A stretch of DNA of 29,578 nt from positions 1 through 29,578 of the forward strand of contig DGVW01000114.1 in the NCBI GenBank assembly GCA_002396005.1, in the 5' to 3' direction. Under the pieces are notes generated by a model. That model was not told where the DNA came from and did not search any database. It worked only from the letters and a program-made list of their open reading frames with translations. The translations under genes were made by a program, and so were the position numbers. Source of the DNA: Oribacterium sp. UBA4274 (lineage in GTDB: Bacteria > Bacillota > Clostridia > Lachnospirales > Lachnospiraceae). This document shows, one piece after another, positions 1 to 7,643 of the stretch. Position 1 is the first letter of the stretch, and the number at the start of each line of letters is the position of its first letter.

Positions 1-515
1 AGGGAGTTATAGAACTTAAGAAGTATGCGATTTCCAATGTTTCAGCACAGATGGTAGAACACCTGTATGCGCTTTCTTCCATATTTGAGAGCTTTGGTGT
101 GCTTGACTCGGTATACCTTGATTTTTCACTTGTCAATTCCATGGATTATTACAACGGCATCATTTTCCAGGGTGCAGCTCAAGGCATTCCTTTCACGGTT
201 TTGTCAGGTGGCCGTTATGATAAACTCCCAAAGAAAATGGGCAAGGATGTTGGAGCTATAGGTTTTGCACTTTACCTCGATACTATTGAGAATTATCTTA
301 CAAAACCACATGATTTCGATGTTGACTATCTTATAACTTACGTGAACGGAAAGGATGATCCTGCCAAGGTTGCGGCTGTTGTAGAAACATTTAACCGCAC
401 CGGCTGTAAGGTCAGAAGCATTCGCATCGATGAGCTGGATAAGCTTGAGCATAAGATCAAGTCCCGTAACGTGTTCAATCTACAGGAAGCAGAAAAGGAG
501 GCGGCAGAGATATGA
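1..515 (+). CDS. hisZ: ATP phosphoribosyltransferase regulatory subunit HisZ, C-terminal part (5' end outside window)
   Basis: The reading frame is open from the first base of the window, so only the last ~170 residues are seen. HisZ is a catalytically inactive histidyl-tRNA synthetase paralogue that forms a complex with short-form HisG and makes it active and histidine-sensitive. The visible part carries the class-II synthetase-like core stretch SMDYYNGIIFQG, followed by SGGRYDKL and then GAIGFALYLD, which match the HisRS/HisZ fold. The downstream HisG is short, the form that needs HisZ, which supports the call over a true HisRS. The stop codon overlaps the hisG start by 4 bases (ATGA), so the two are translationally coupled. 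The C-terminus (EAEKEAAEI) is not distinctive. Identity is fairly secure; the start cannot be judged. Confidence 0.9.
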   Translation, partial: GVIELKKYAISNVSAQMVEHLYALSSIFESFGVLDSVYLDFSLVNSMDYYNGIIFQGAAQGIPFTVLSGGRYDKLPKKMGKDVGAIGFALYLDTIENYLTKPHDFDVDYLITYVNGKDDPAKVAAVVETFNRTGCKVRSIRIDELDKLEHKIKSRNVFNLQEAEKEAAEI

Positions 516-1168
516 TCAATATTGCTTTGGCTAAAGGTCGTCTCGGAGAGAAGACATATTCTATGATGGCGGCTGCAGGATTTGATTGCCCTGCGATTCT
601 TGAAAAAAACCGTAAGCTCACCTTTGAGAATCCTGAGAAAGGTGTCAGGTATTTCTGGGTAAAGCCGTCTGATATTGCCATCTATGTGGAGAGAGGTGCA
701 GCTGATATCGGAGTATGTGGTAAAGATATACTTCTTGAGTATGAGCCGGATATCTATGAGCTTCTGGATCTCGGTATCGGCAAATGTCGTATGTGTGTGG
801 CCGGTCCGGCGGATTTCTACGACAATGAAGAACGTACTTTACGTGTAGCTACCAAATTTTCCAATGTTGCCAGTAAGTACTATGAGTCTATCGGCAGAGA
901 CATTGATATCATAAAACTGAACGGATCCATCGAAATCGCGCCGCTTCTCGGGCTGAGTGATGTGATCTTTGATATCGTTGAAACCGGAAATACTCTGAGA
1001 GAAAACAATCTTTCGGTTTTGCAGGATGTTGTACCTGTAAGTGCGAGACTTATATGTAACAAGGTGAGTTATCAGTTTAAACATGATGAGATAATCAGGC
1101 TCAGAGATGGACTGTCTGCTATAGTAAATAGTGGAGAGAAGGTTGAAACAATAAAACTGGAACACTGA
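512..1168 (+). CDS. hisG: ATP phosphoribosyltransferase, short form, catalytic subunit
   Basis: First enzyme of histidine synthesis: ATP + PRPP to phosphoribosyl-ATP, cytoplasmic. At 218 residues this is the short form lacking the C-terminal regulatory domain, so it should depend on HisZ, encoded just upstream. The N-terminus has the family signature ALAKGRLGEKT (residues 5-15). The PRPP-binding loop is seen at about residues 150-163 (DVIFDIVETGNTLR), preceded by NGSIEIAPLLG. The start ATG overlaps the hisZ stop; the ribosome binding site is the AAAGGAGGCGG run ending ~9 bases upstream. It lies in the same operon as hisD, 65 bases before the chosen hisD start. Feedback control by histidine is known for HisZG complexes and is inferred here. 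Confidence 0.97.
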   Translation: MINIALAKGRLGEKTYSMMAAAGFDCPAILEKNRKLTFENPEKGVRYFWVKPSDIAIYVERGAADIGVCGKDILLEYEPDIYELLDLGIGKCRMCVAGPADFYDNEERTLRVATKFSNVASKYYESIGRDIDIIKLNGSIEIAPLLGLSDVIFDIVETGNTLRENNLSVLQDVVPVSARLICNKVSYQFKHDEIIRLRDGLSAIVNSGEKVETIKLEH

Positions 1169-1233
1169 TTATCTTATCTTTAGTAAGTTTGGTTTCTGAA
1201 ATCATCAAATATCAAATCGTCGGAGGAGTAAAA

Positions 1234-2520
1234 ATGATCAAAATATATGAAATGGGAAAAATCAAAGATGAAGAGATCTTTGCACGCTTTGAGCCGACTT
1301 CAAGCGTTGAAGATATAGTTAAAGACATCATAGCGGAAGTCAGGGCGCGGGGTGATAAGGCTCTTAAGGATTACTGTTCAAAGTTTGATCATGTTGATTT
1401 GGATGATTTTTTGGTGACGGAAGAAGAGATTGAGGAAGGTCTACGACAGGTTGAGCCTGAGTTTATTGCAGTGCTTGAGGAAGCGGCAGGAAACATTCGC
1501 GCTTTCCATGAGAAACAGGTACGGAACAGCTTCATCATGGCAGATAAGCCGGGAGTCATCCTCGGCCAGAGGGTCATACCTCTTGAGAAGGTTGGCCTCT
1601 ATGTTCCGGGAGGTACAGCAGCGTATCCTTCCACTGTTCTTATGGATGCAATACCGGCAAAAATAGCCGGCGTTGATGAAATCGTCATGGTTACTCCTCC
1701 AAGTAAGGATGGCGGCGTTAATCCTTATATTCTGGCAGCAGCTCATGTAGCAGGAGTCGGACGTATATTTAAGGTTGGTGGCGCTCAGGCAGTGGCTGCA
1801 CTGGCTTACGGAACTGAGTCTATCCCTAGAGTTGATAAGATCGTAGGTCCCGGCAACGCATTTGTAGCAGAAGCCAAGAAACAGGTTTTCGGACAGGTAG
1901 GTATCGATATGATTGCAGGACCTTCTGAGGTTCTGGTACTTGCTGATGGAAAATCCGACCCTCGTTTTGTAGCTGCAGATCTACTCAGTCAGGCTGAGCA
2001 TGATAAAAATGCTTCCGCAGTACTTATCACTGAATCCATGGAGCTTGCCAAGGCAGTACAGAATGAGCTTGAGGTTCAGCTCAAGGCATTAAAACGTGAG
2101 GAAATCGCGCGTCCGTCAATCGAGAACAATGGCAAGATTATCGTTGCAAGAGACCTGATGGAGGGAATCGAAGCAGCCAATCGCATAGCTCCGGAGCATA
2201 TGGAGGTCTGCGTAGATCAGCCATTTGATTATCTTCCTCTCATAAAGAATGCAGGCTCTGTTTTCCTTGGACGTTATAATGCTGAGCCAACCGGAGATTA
2301 TTTTGCAGGCCCTAATCATACACTTCCAACATCCGGTACAGCCAGATTTTACAGTCCGCTTTCAGTTGATGACTTCGTAAAGAAGATGCAGTATAGCTAC
2401 TATACAAAAGATGCACTTGAGAGAGACTATGGCAAGATTTCTCTTTTTGCAAACAGAGAAGGTCTTACCGCACATGCAAGAGCAGTAGACATTCGCTTCG
2501 GAAAAGAGGATAGAGACTGA
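1234..2520 (+). CDS. hisD: Histidinol dehydrogenase
   Basis: Catalyses the last two steps, L-histidinol to L-histidine, with NAD+ and a zinc ion. The protein has 428 residues, the usual family length. Zinc and catalytic motifs are in order: LLSQAEHD (Gln and His ligands), RIAPEHMEV (general base Glu-His pair), GDYFAGPNHTLPT (Asp ligand) and the C-terminal LTAHARAV (His ligand). The dinucleotide-fold region VGLYVPGGTAAYPST is intact. An upstream in-frame TTG at 1189 would add 15 residues, but the ATG at 1234 has a strong GGAGG site 6 bases before it and matches the family N-terminus, so I chose it. It follows hisG in the operon. hisB, often next, is absent: only 77 non-coding bases separate hisD from hisH. 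Confidence 0.97.
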   Translation: MIKIYEMGKIKDEEIFARFEPTSSVEDIVKDIIAEVRARGDKALKDYCSKFDHVDLDDFLVTEEEIEEGLRQVEPEFIAVLEEAAGNIRAFHEKQVRNSFIMADKPGVILGQRVIPLEKVGLYVPGGTAAYPSTVLMDAIPAKIAGVDEIVMVTPPSKDGGVNPYILAAAHVAGVGRIFKVGGAQAVAALAYGTESIPRVDKIVGPGNAFVAEAKKQVFGQVGIDMIAGPSEVLVLADGKSDPRFVAADLLSQAEHDKNASAVLITESMELAKAVQNELEVQLKALKREEIARPSIENNGKIIVARDLMEGIEAANRIAPEHMEVCVDQPFDYLPLIKNAGSVFLGRYNAEPTGDYFAGPNHTLPTSGTARFYSPLSVDDFVKKMQYSYYTKDALERDYGKISLFANREGLTAHARAVDIRFGKEDRD

Positions 2521-2597
2521 TATGTTTATTCCGGGATCCTATAGTTGATGATGGACAGGTATATCAGGATTCAGTATGACACTAGCGAGGAATTATA

Positions 2598-3206
2598 ATG
2601 ATTGCAATTATTGATTATGGTGTAGGAAATCTGTTTTCTTTAAAAAGCTCTATTGCGGCTATCGGCGAGGAAGCAGTTGTTACTTCAGATAAAAGTGTTA
2701 TAGCTTCGGCTGATCATGTGATACTTCCGGGTGTGGGAGCCTTTGCAGATGCAGTGCAGAAACTGAAGGACTGTGACCTTTTTGATTTTGTAAAGGAACA
2801 GGCCGGCACAGGCAAGCCGTTTTTAGGCATTTGCCTCGGTATGCAGATGCTTTTTGACAGGTCCTATGAGTATGGTGAACATGAGGGACTGGGACTCATT
2901 CCCGGAGTTGTACGTCCGATTGAAGGAGTTGTACCTGATGGTCTGGATATCCCCCATATGGGATGGAATGGATTGCATCTCATCGGAGATTGCCCTTTGT
3001 TTAAGGATCTTTCAGAAGGAGACCACGTTTACTTTGTTCATAGTTTCGCAGCATTTGACTGTGACCAAAATCTTACGGCTACGGCGGAGTATGGTATCCC
3101 TCTGACGGCAGCAGTACAGAATGTTAATGTTTATGGCACGCAGTTCCATCCTGAAAAGAGCGGTACTGTTGGGCTTAAGATACTTAAAGCATTTGCTTCA
3201 CTTTGA
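2598..3206 (+). CDS. hisH: Imidazole glycerol phosphate synthase, glutamine amidotransferase subunit
   Basis: HisH hydrolyses glutamine and channels ammonia to HisF, giving imidazole glycerol phosphate and AICAR. The class-I amidotransferase triad is visible: nucleophile Cys79 in FLGICLGMQML, and His184 and Glu186 in QFHPEKSG near the C-terminus. The oxyanion-strand motif LPGVGAF (residues 43-49) is also present. Length 202 residues is normal. The start ATG has a GAGGAA site 7 bases upstream. Its partner hisF is two genes downstream, after hisA, a common order. No oddity is seen. Confidence 0.97.
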   Translation: MIAIIDYGVGNLFSLKSSIAAIGEEAVVTSDKSVIASADHVILPGVGAFADAVQKLKDCDLFDFVKEQAGTGKPFLGICLGMQMLFDRSYEYGEHEGLGLIPGVVRPIEGVVPDGLDIPHMGWNGLHLIGDCPLFKDLSEGDHVYFVHSFAAFDCDQNLTATAEYGIPLTAAVQNVNVYGTQFHPEKSGTVGLKILKAFASL

Positions 3207-3245
3207 TATAAATAAACTTTATATATTGTTCCAGAAGGAGGATAC

Positions 3246-3962
3246 ATGCTTCTTTTTCCAGCAATTGATTTATATGATCACAAGGTAGTGAGACTTGTGA
3301 AAGGCGATTACAATCAGATGACTGTATATAGTGACGATCCTTTGGCTACCGCCAAAAAGATTGAAGCTATGGGAGGACAGTGGCTTCATCTTGTTGATCT
3401 TGAGGGAGCAAAAGACGGTACTACCCCCAATTTTGATGTTGTGGAAGCTATTGCCAAAGAGACAGGACTCAATGTTGAAATAGGTGGAGGCATCAGAAGT
3501 TTTGAAACTATTGAGAAGTATCTTGATGCCGGAGTTTCCAGAGTTATCCTCGGAACAAAAGCTGTCACTGACAAAGCATTTTTACAGGAAGCTATATCAA
3601 GGTGGGGCGACAGAATCGCTGTTGGCGTTGATGCCAAAGACGGAAAGGTTGCTGTCAAGGGATGGCTTGAGGTTCTGGATGTAGATATGTTTGATTTCCT
3701 TGAGAACCTGAGAGATATGGGAGTTAAAACAGCTATAGTTACGGACATCTCCAAGGACGGTGCCATGAAGGGTACAAACCTTCCACTATATGAGAGACTT
3801 TCAAAGCTCAGTGGCATTGATATAACTGCAAGTGGAGGTGTTTCTACCCTTAAGGATCTCAGGGATCTTAAGGCTATGAAGCTTTATGGAGCTATACTTG
3901 GAAAGGCCATGTATAACGGTGCCATCGATCTAAAAGATGCCATTGAAGTAGTGAAAGCATAA
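3246..3962 (+). CDS. hisA: Phosphoribosylformimino-5-aminoimidazole carboxamide ribotide isomerase
   Basis: Isomerises ProFAR to PRFAR (Amadori rearrangement), the step before HisFH. It is a (beta/alpha)8 barrel of 238 residues. The first catalytic Asp is Asp8 (FPAIDLYDHKVVRL) and the second-half catalytic segment is around GVDAKDG (Asp129). Phosphate-binding loops are seen as EIGGGIRS (residues 78-85) and ASGGVSTLKDL. The ATG has an AGGAGG site 5 bases upstream. The first Asp is followed by LYDHKVVRL as in HisA, rather than by VRDGRVVKG as in the HisF encoded next. It is followed by a 107-base gap containing a strong hairpin before hisF, an unusual break inside this otherwise tight operon. 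Confidence 0.97.
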   Translation: MLLFPAIDLYDHKVVRLVKGDYNQMTVYSDDPLATAKKIEAMGGQWLHLVDLEGAKDGTTPNFDVVEAIAKETGLNVEIGGGIRSFETIEKYLDAGVSRVILGTKAVTDKAFLQEAISRWGDRIAVGVDAKDGKVAVKGWLEVLDVDMFDFLENLRDMGVKTAIVTDISKDGAMKGTNLPLYERLSKLSGIDITASGGVSTLKDLRDLKAMKLYGAILGKAMYNGAIDLKDAIEVVKA

Positions 3963-3979
3963 AATGATGTAAGGGTCAA

Positions 3980-4018
3980 AAGTACCAAATCACGTGCTTG
4001 CACGTTGATTTGTGACTT
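3980..4018 (+). repeat. Stem-loop between hisA and hisF
   Basis: An interrupted palindrome lies between the two genes. Arms CAAATC/GATTTG (3986-3991 with 4007-4012) and CGTGC/GCACG (3993-3997 with 4000-4004) nest around a tiny loop, and AAGT/ACTT (3980-3983 with 4015-4018) extends the base. There is no run of T directly after it, so it is not a typical intrinsic terminator. It may set different mRNA levels on either side, act as an RNase barrier, or be a degenerate copy of a dispersed repeat. The structure is seen; its role is not known. Confidence 0.6.
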
Positions 4019-4069
4019 TAAATTGTTTTAAAAATTCGTTTATCAAATAGTTGGAATATCAGGAGAATT

Positions 4070-4828
4070 ATGATTACTAAAAGAATTATCCCATGTCTTG
4101 ATGTAAGGGATGGACGAGTTGTAAAAGGTGTGAATTTTGAAGGATTGAAAGATGTAAACAGTCCTGTAGAGCTGGGCAGATATTATAGTGACTGCGGAGC
4201 TGATGAGCTTGTATTTTACGATATCACAGCAAGCTTCGAAGGTCGAAAGCTTTTTACGGATATCCTGACAAAGGTTGCAAGCGAGATATTTATACCTCTC
4301 ACAGTAGGCGGTGGCATAAATACTGTTGAGGATTTTGAGAGAGTATTGAAATGTGGTGCTGACAAGGTTTCTGTCAATTCCGGTGCCATCAAGAATCCCG
4401 ATCTCATAAATGAAGCTGCTCAGAAATACGGAAACCAGTGTGTTGTTCTGTCAGTAGATGCAAAGCGGGTTGACGGTAGTTTTCATGTTTTCCTGAATGG
4501 AGGACGTGTTGACACAGGTATGGATGCACTTCAGTGGATAAAAGATGGTGTTGCCCGAGGTGCCGGAGAAGTAGTTCTCAATTCCATAGATACTGATGGT
4601 GTAAAGCAGGGCTTTGATCTTGAGATGCTTAAGGAGGTTAATGCTCTTGTTAATGTTCCTGTCATTGCTTCAGGTGGGGCAGGTTCAATTCAGGATTTTG
4701 TAGATCTCTTTAATGAAATTCCTGATATATCCGCAGGACTGGCTGCTTCGATTTTTCATTTTGGAGAAGTCAGCATCAGTGATTTAAAGAAGAGACTCAG
4801 GGATGAACATATTCCGGTGAGAATCTGA
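4070..4828 (+). CDS. hisF: Imidazole glycerol phosphate synthase, cyclase subunit
   Basis: Uses ammonia from HisH to convert PRFAR into imidazole glycerol phosphate and AICAR. It is a (beta/alpha)8 barrel of 252 residues, the usual length. The two catalytic aspartates sit exactly where expected: Asp11 (IIPCLDVRDGRVVKG) and Asp130 (VVLSVDAKR). Phosphate loops TVGGGINT (residues 78-85) and ASGGAGS are present. The start ATG has an AGGAG site 5 bases upstream. It follows the hisA-hisF hairpin and precedes hisI by 65 bases. Confidence 0.98.
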   Translation: MITKRIIPCLDVRDGRVVKGVNFEGLKDVNSPVELGRYYSDCGADELVFYDITASFEGRKLFTDILTKVASEIFIPLTVGGGINTVEDFERVLKCGADKVSVNSGAIKNPDLINEAAQKYGNQCVVLSVDAKRVDGSFHVFLNGGRVDTGMDALQWIKDGVARGAGEVVLNSIDTDGVKQGFDLEMLKEVNALVNVPVIASGGAGSIQDFVDLFNEIPDISAGLAASIFHFGEVSISDLKKRLRDEHIPVRI

Positions 4829-4893
4829 TTGCAAAAAATATATGTACTGTAGGACTTGGATTATTATCGCAGGATTAGGAAAGTGATTGATGT

Positions 4894-5262
4894 ATGGCGA
4901 TAGAAGCATTTGACATAAGTAAGGTGAAATTTGATGAAAAGGGTCTGGTTCCTTGCATAGTTCAGGACTATGTTACCAAGAGAGTATTGACCCTGGCATA
5001 TATGAATCGTGAATCCATAGGCATAACTCTTGAGAAGGGCTGCACTTGTTTCTGGTCAAGGTCACGTCAGGAGTTGTGGCTTAAAGGAGCGACCAGCGGC
5101 AACTATCAGCATATCGTTAGTATGGAGGCTGATTGTGACAGAGATGCAATACTTGTGCAGGTTATGAAGGACGGACCGGCATGCCACAGAGGAAACGACA
5201 GTTGCTTTGATGACTCTCTATATAAAGAGTGGCCTGAAAATAGAAGAGGAAATAATGAGTAA
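4894..5262 (+). CDS. hisI: Phosphoribosyl-AMP cyclohydrolase, stand-alone (no HisE domain)
   Basis: Opens the purine ring of phosphoribosyl-AMP; a Zn/Mg enzyme. The 122-residue protein contains the Mg-binding cluster DCDRD (Asp80, Asp82, Asp84) with Cys81, and the zinc cysteines Cys97 and Cys104 in GPACHRGNDSCF. The strand FWSRSRQELWLKG is typical. In many bacteria HisI is fused to the HisE pyrophosphohydrolase; here the protein ends soon after the last zinc Cys, so no HisE domain exists. The start ATG has GGATTAGGAAAG upstream; an overlapping ATG at 4890 is out of frame. Its 3' end overlaps the next gene, a Nudix hydrolase, by 8 bases. Confidence 0.96.
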   Translation: MAIEAFDISKVKFDEKGLVPCIVQDYVTKRVLTLAYMNRESIGITLEKGCTCFWSRSRQELWLKGATSGNYQHIVSMEADCDRDAILVQVMKDGPACHRGNDSCFDDSLYKEWPENRRGNNE

Positions 5263-5788
5263 TAAAATAGAATACATGGATATATATAATGAAAAAAAGG
5301 AGAAAACAGGACGCATAGTAGACCGTAAGACTCCACTCAAGAAAGGTGAGTTCATGATGTATGTTCTTGCAATTCTGGAGAGGTCTTCTGATGGCAAGCT
5401 GCTTATCACCAGACGTTCACTGGATAAAAAGTGGGCAGCAGGAGCCTGGGAGATTCCGGGAGGCGGTTCAATTGCAGGTGAGACTTCCTTTGAAGCTGTA
5501 AAAAGAGAAGTGCTTGAAGAAACCGGTCTTGATGTTACAGTCTGTGATGAGTCACAGAAAACACCGATATATTCCTATGTTAATGAAGATCTTGAAAGGG
5601 GCGACAATTATTTCGTAGATATTTATCATTTCAGATTCCCGATTGAAGAGAAAAATGTAAGTATTCAAAAATCAGAGGCAATCGATCATAAATTTGCTAC
5701 AATAGATGAGATTACTGAACTTAATGAGCAGTCAGCCTTTTTACATTACAGGAGATTGCTTCTGGCTTTGGGGATTTTGAAAGATTAA
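5255..5788 (+). CDS. Nudix hydrolase, coupled to hisI
   Basis: Nudix enzymes cleave nucleoside diphosphates linked to another moiety. The Nudix box fits the consensus fully: Gly70, Glu76, then R84-E85-V86-x-E88-E89-x-G91-L92, preceded by AAGAWEIPGGG. The N-terminus (EKTGRIVDR then LKKGEFMMYVLAI) resembles the Nudix group that includes isopentenyl-diphosphate-isomerase-like and YfcD-like proteins. Length is 177 residues from the ATG at 5255, which has AGAGGA just upstream; an in-frame start at 5207 lies inside hisI and lacks a ribosome site. Overlap with hisI and a 1-base gap to the next gene indicate a single translational unit. Substrate is unknown. Position suggests a link to histidine synthesis or simple co-transcription; see findings. 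Confidence 0.9.
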   Translation: MSNKIEYMDIYNEKKEKTGRIVDRKTPLKKGEFMMYVLAILERSSDGKLLITRRSLDKKWAAGAWEIPGGGSIAGETSFEAVKREVLEETGLDVTVCDESQKTPIYSYVNEDLERGDNYFVDIYHFRFPIEEKNVSIQKSEAIDHKFATIDEITELNEQSAFLHYRRLLLALGILKD

Positions 5789-5789
5789 T

Positions 5790-6560
5790 ATGAAAAATAT
5801 CAATATAGATGATTACATTGATGAGCGCAAAACTATCTACACTGCAGAGGATCCGCTTACAGGTCATATTGAGGTCTGTGAGGGGTACTATGATGGTGGA
5901 TATATGCGCTTTCTTTTGGTTGATGACGCGATGCAGTCTGCCTACTATATCGATTCAGATATGGAACATGAGCTTCCTTTTGATTACATGGAATGTTTTA
6001 ACTGGATTTTCAGTATAAATAAACATATCAGGAGAACGCTTCTTATAGGCGGTGGAGGATTTGCATATCCTAAGTATTATCTTGACATGTATCCGGAAAA
6101 ATATATCGATGCAATAGAGATAAGCAGAACTATAGTGGACACGGCAAAATTGTATTTTGGTCTCAACGAACTACAGGCAAAATATGGTGACCATCTGAAG
6201 ATTATAGTTGATGATGGCAATAAGTTTTTGATAGATAGGGCACTTACAATCCGTGGCACTGAATCGAAATCCGACTTGAGATATGATGTCATAATCAATG
6301 ATGCATATGTAGGTTATAAATCCAGTGATATCTTAAAGAAGTCGGCTGAGATCATCAAGGCATGTCTTACCAAGGACGGAATATATGTTGCCAATATGGT
6401 TATTCCTTTAAAAGGTTTGAAAGCCAAAAGATATCAAAAGGAAATGGATGTTTTTTCAGACGTATTTAAGTACACTTATCTGATGCAATGTGATGAAGAG
6501 ATAAATCCATATGCATATCAGAATTGTGTATTTTTTGCTTCTGACAGGCAGCTAGTATAA
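5790..6560 (+). CDS. Spermidine-synthase-like Rossmann-fold protein
   Basis: A 256-residue protein resembling the catalytic domain of polyamine synthases and related SAM-binding enzymes. Seen features: a glycine-rich loop RTLLIGGGGFAYP (Gly87-90), the acidic residue after the second strand in YIDAIEIS (Glu110), IIVDDGNKF (Asp141-Asp142) and YDVIINDAY (residues 165-173), which aligns with the spermidine-synthase YDVII-D segment. The usual polyamine-site motifs are not obvious, so it may be an aminopropyltransferase homologue or a methyltransferase-like protein of other function. It starts 1 base after the Nudix stop without a strong ribosome site, so translation is probably coupled. No partner such as speD or speA lies in the window. 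Confidence 0.75.
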   Translation: MKNINIDDYIDERKTIYTAEDPLTGHIEVCEGYYDGGYMRFLLVDDAMQSAYYIDSDMEHELPFDYMECFNWIFSINKHIRRTLLIGGGGFAYPKYYLDMYPEKYIDAIEISRTIVDTAKLYFGLNELQAKYGDHLKIIVDDGNKFLIDRALTIRGTESKSDLRYDVIINDAYVGYKSSDILKKSAEIIKACLTKDGIYVANMVIPLKGLKAKRYQKEMDVFSDVFKYTYLMQCDEEINPYAYQNCVFFASDRQLV

Positions 6561-6605
6561 TATAAAAGCAGGAACATATTACAAGATTGAATTGAGGATC
6601 AGTTT

Positions 6606-7625
6606 ATGAAGATAGGTGCCAACTATCATACACATACTACTTTTTGTGATGGTTCAAACACTGCAGAAGAGGTGGTGCAGGAAGCTATACAAAAGGGTTT
6701 TACTCACCTTGGTTTTAGCGGACATATGGACCCCGGTGTGTCTATGGACTATCAGGCTTATATAGAAGAAATTAAAAGACTACAGAAGGAGTATGCCGGA
6801 CAGATTGATATATTCAGAGGTGCCGAACTTGATAATGTCTATGCTCCGGAAGCAGTATCAGATGCAGAGTATTATATAGGCTCCACTCATTTTATTCCTA
6901 TACCGGGAAGTGAGATTTGGTTTCATACAGTTCGGTATGGTACTCATCTGGAGAAAGAAGCAGAATCAGGCATAATCGGAGTTGATGCTGATCCTAAAAT
7001 CCTTCATGATGCCTGCCTTAAGTATTACGATGGTGATTTCTATAAGATGTCTGAGCGCTATTATGCCTTTGAAGCGCAAGTGTATGATCGCCTGGAGCCT
7101 GCATTTATCGGGCATTTTGATCTCATAACAAGATTTAATGATTTAAGCAAAGAGGATGGTGGACATTTTCTCGATGAAACAGATGACAGATATCTGATAC
7201 CTGCCAAAAAAGCATTGGAAAAACTTGTTCTGTATGGAGTTCCTTTTGAGATTAACTGTGGAGCCATCAATAGAGGGAGAAAGGCACAGCCATATCCGAG
7301 GTTTGAACTTCTCAGATATCTGCGGGAACTTGGTGGAGAGATATTGATATCATCTGATGCCCATCAAAAAGAATTACTTGATGGAGGTTTTGATGATGCT
7401 GTCTTTATGACAAAGGAAGCCGGATTTGATCATATCAATATTCTGGTGAGAAAAGGTGTAAATGATATTACATTTTCTACAAAGAATCATTTTGTAACTG
7501 AAGGTGCAAATACATTCATTCATAATACGAATATAAGCAGTGGAACGGAGTTAAATCCTGCAAAAAATACAAGTGATTCAATTAATGGCGGAACATTATA
7601 CTGGAAGCATTTGAGCATTAAGTGA
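6606..7625 (+). CDS. hisJ: Histidinol-phosphatase of the PHP family
   Basis: Dephosphorylates L-histidinol phosphate, the step before HisD. The PHP metal-binding pattern is clear: NYHTHTTFCDGS (His8, His10, Asp15), FSGHMDPG (His40), RGAELD (Glu74), GSTHF (His95), IGHFDL, and ISSDAH near the end of the domain. The protein is 339 residues, longer than the ~270 typical for this family; the PHP fold seems complete by about residue 295 and the last ~45 residues are polar and without recognisable motif. The start has a GAGGATC site 7 bases upstream. It is the last recognisable histidine gene of the operon and supplies a phosphatase that a bifunctional HisB would otherwise provide in enteric bacteria. 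Confidence 0.9.
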   Translation: MKIGANYHTHTTFCDGSNTAEEVVQEAIQKGFTHLGFSGHMDPGVSMDYQAYIEEIKRLQKEYAGQIDIFRGAELDNVYAPEAVSDAEYYIGSTHFIPIPGSEIWFHTVRYGTHLEKEAESGIIGVDADPKILHDACLKYYDGDFYKMSERYYAFEAQVYDRLEPAFIGHFDLITRFNDLSKEDGGHFLDETDDRYLIPAKKALEKLVLYGVPFEINCGAINRGRKAQPYPRFELLRYLRELGGEILISSDAHQKELLDGGFDDAVFMTKEAGFDHINILVRKGVNDITFSTKNHFVTEGANTFIHNTNISSGTELNPAKNTSDSINGGTLYWKHLSIK

Positions 7626-7643
7626 TTTGTAATTAAAGAGATA

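Noticed and set aside
1189..1233. Upstream TTG start for hisD
   Set aside because: The ATG at 1234 has GGAGG at good spacing and fits the family N-terminus.
3386..3817. Reverse-strand open frame of 143 codons inside hisA
   Set aside because: Serine/proline-rich antisense of a well-supported enzyme gene, no ribosome site; a shadow frame.
5207..5254. Longer Nudix protein starting inside hisI
   Set aside because: No ribosome site; the ATG at 5255 has AGAGGA and matches the domain start.
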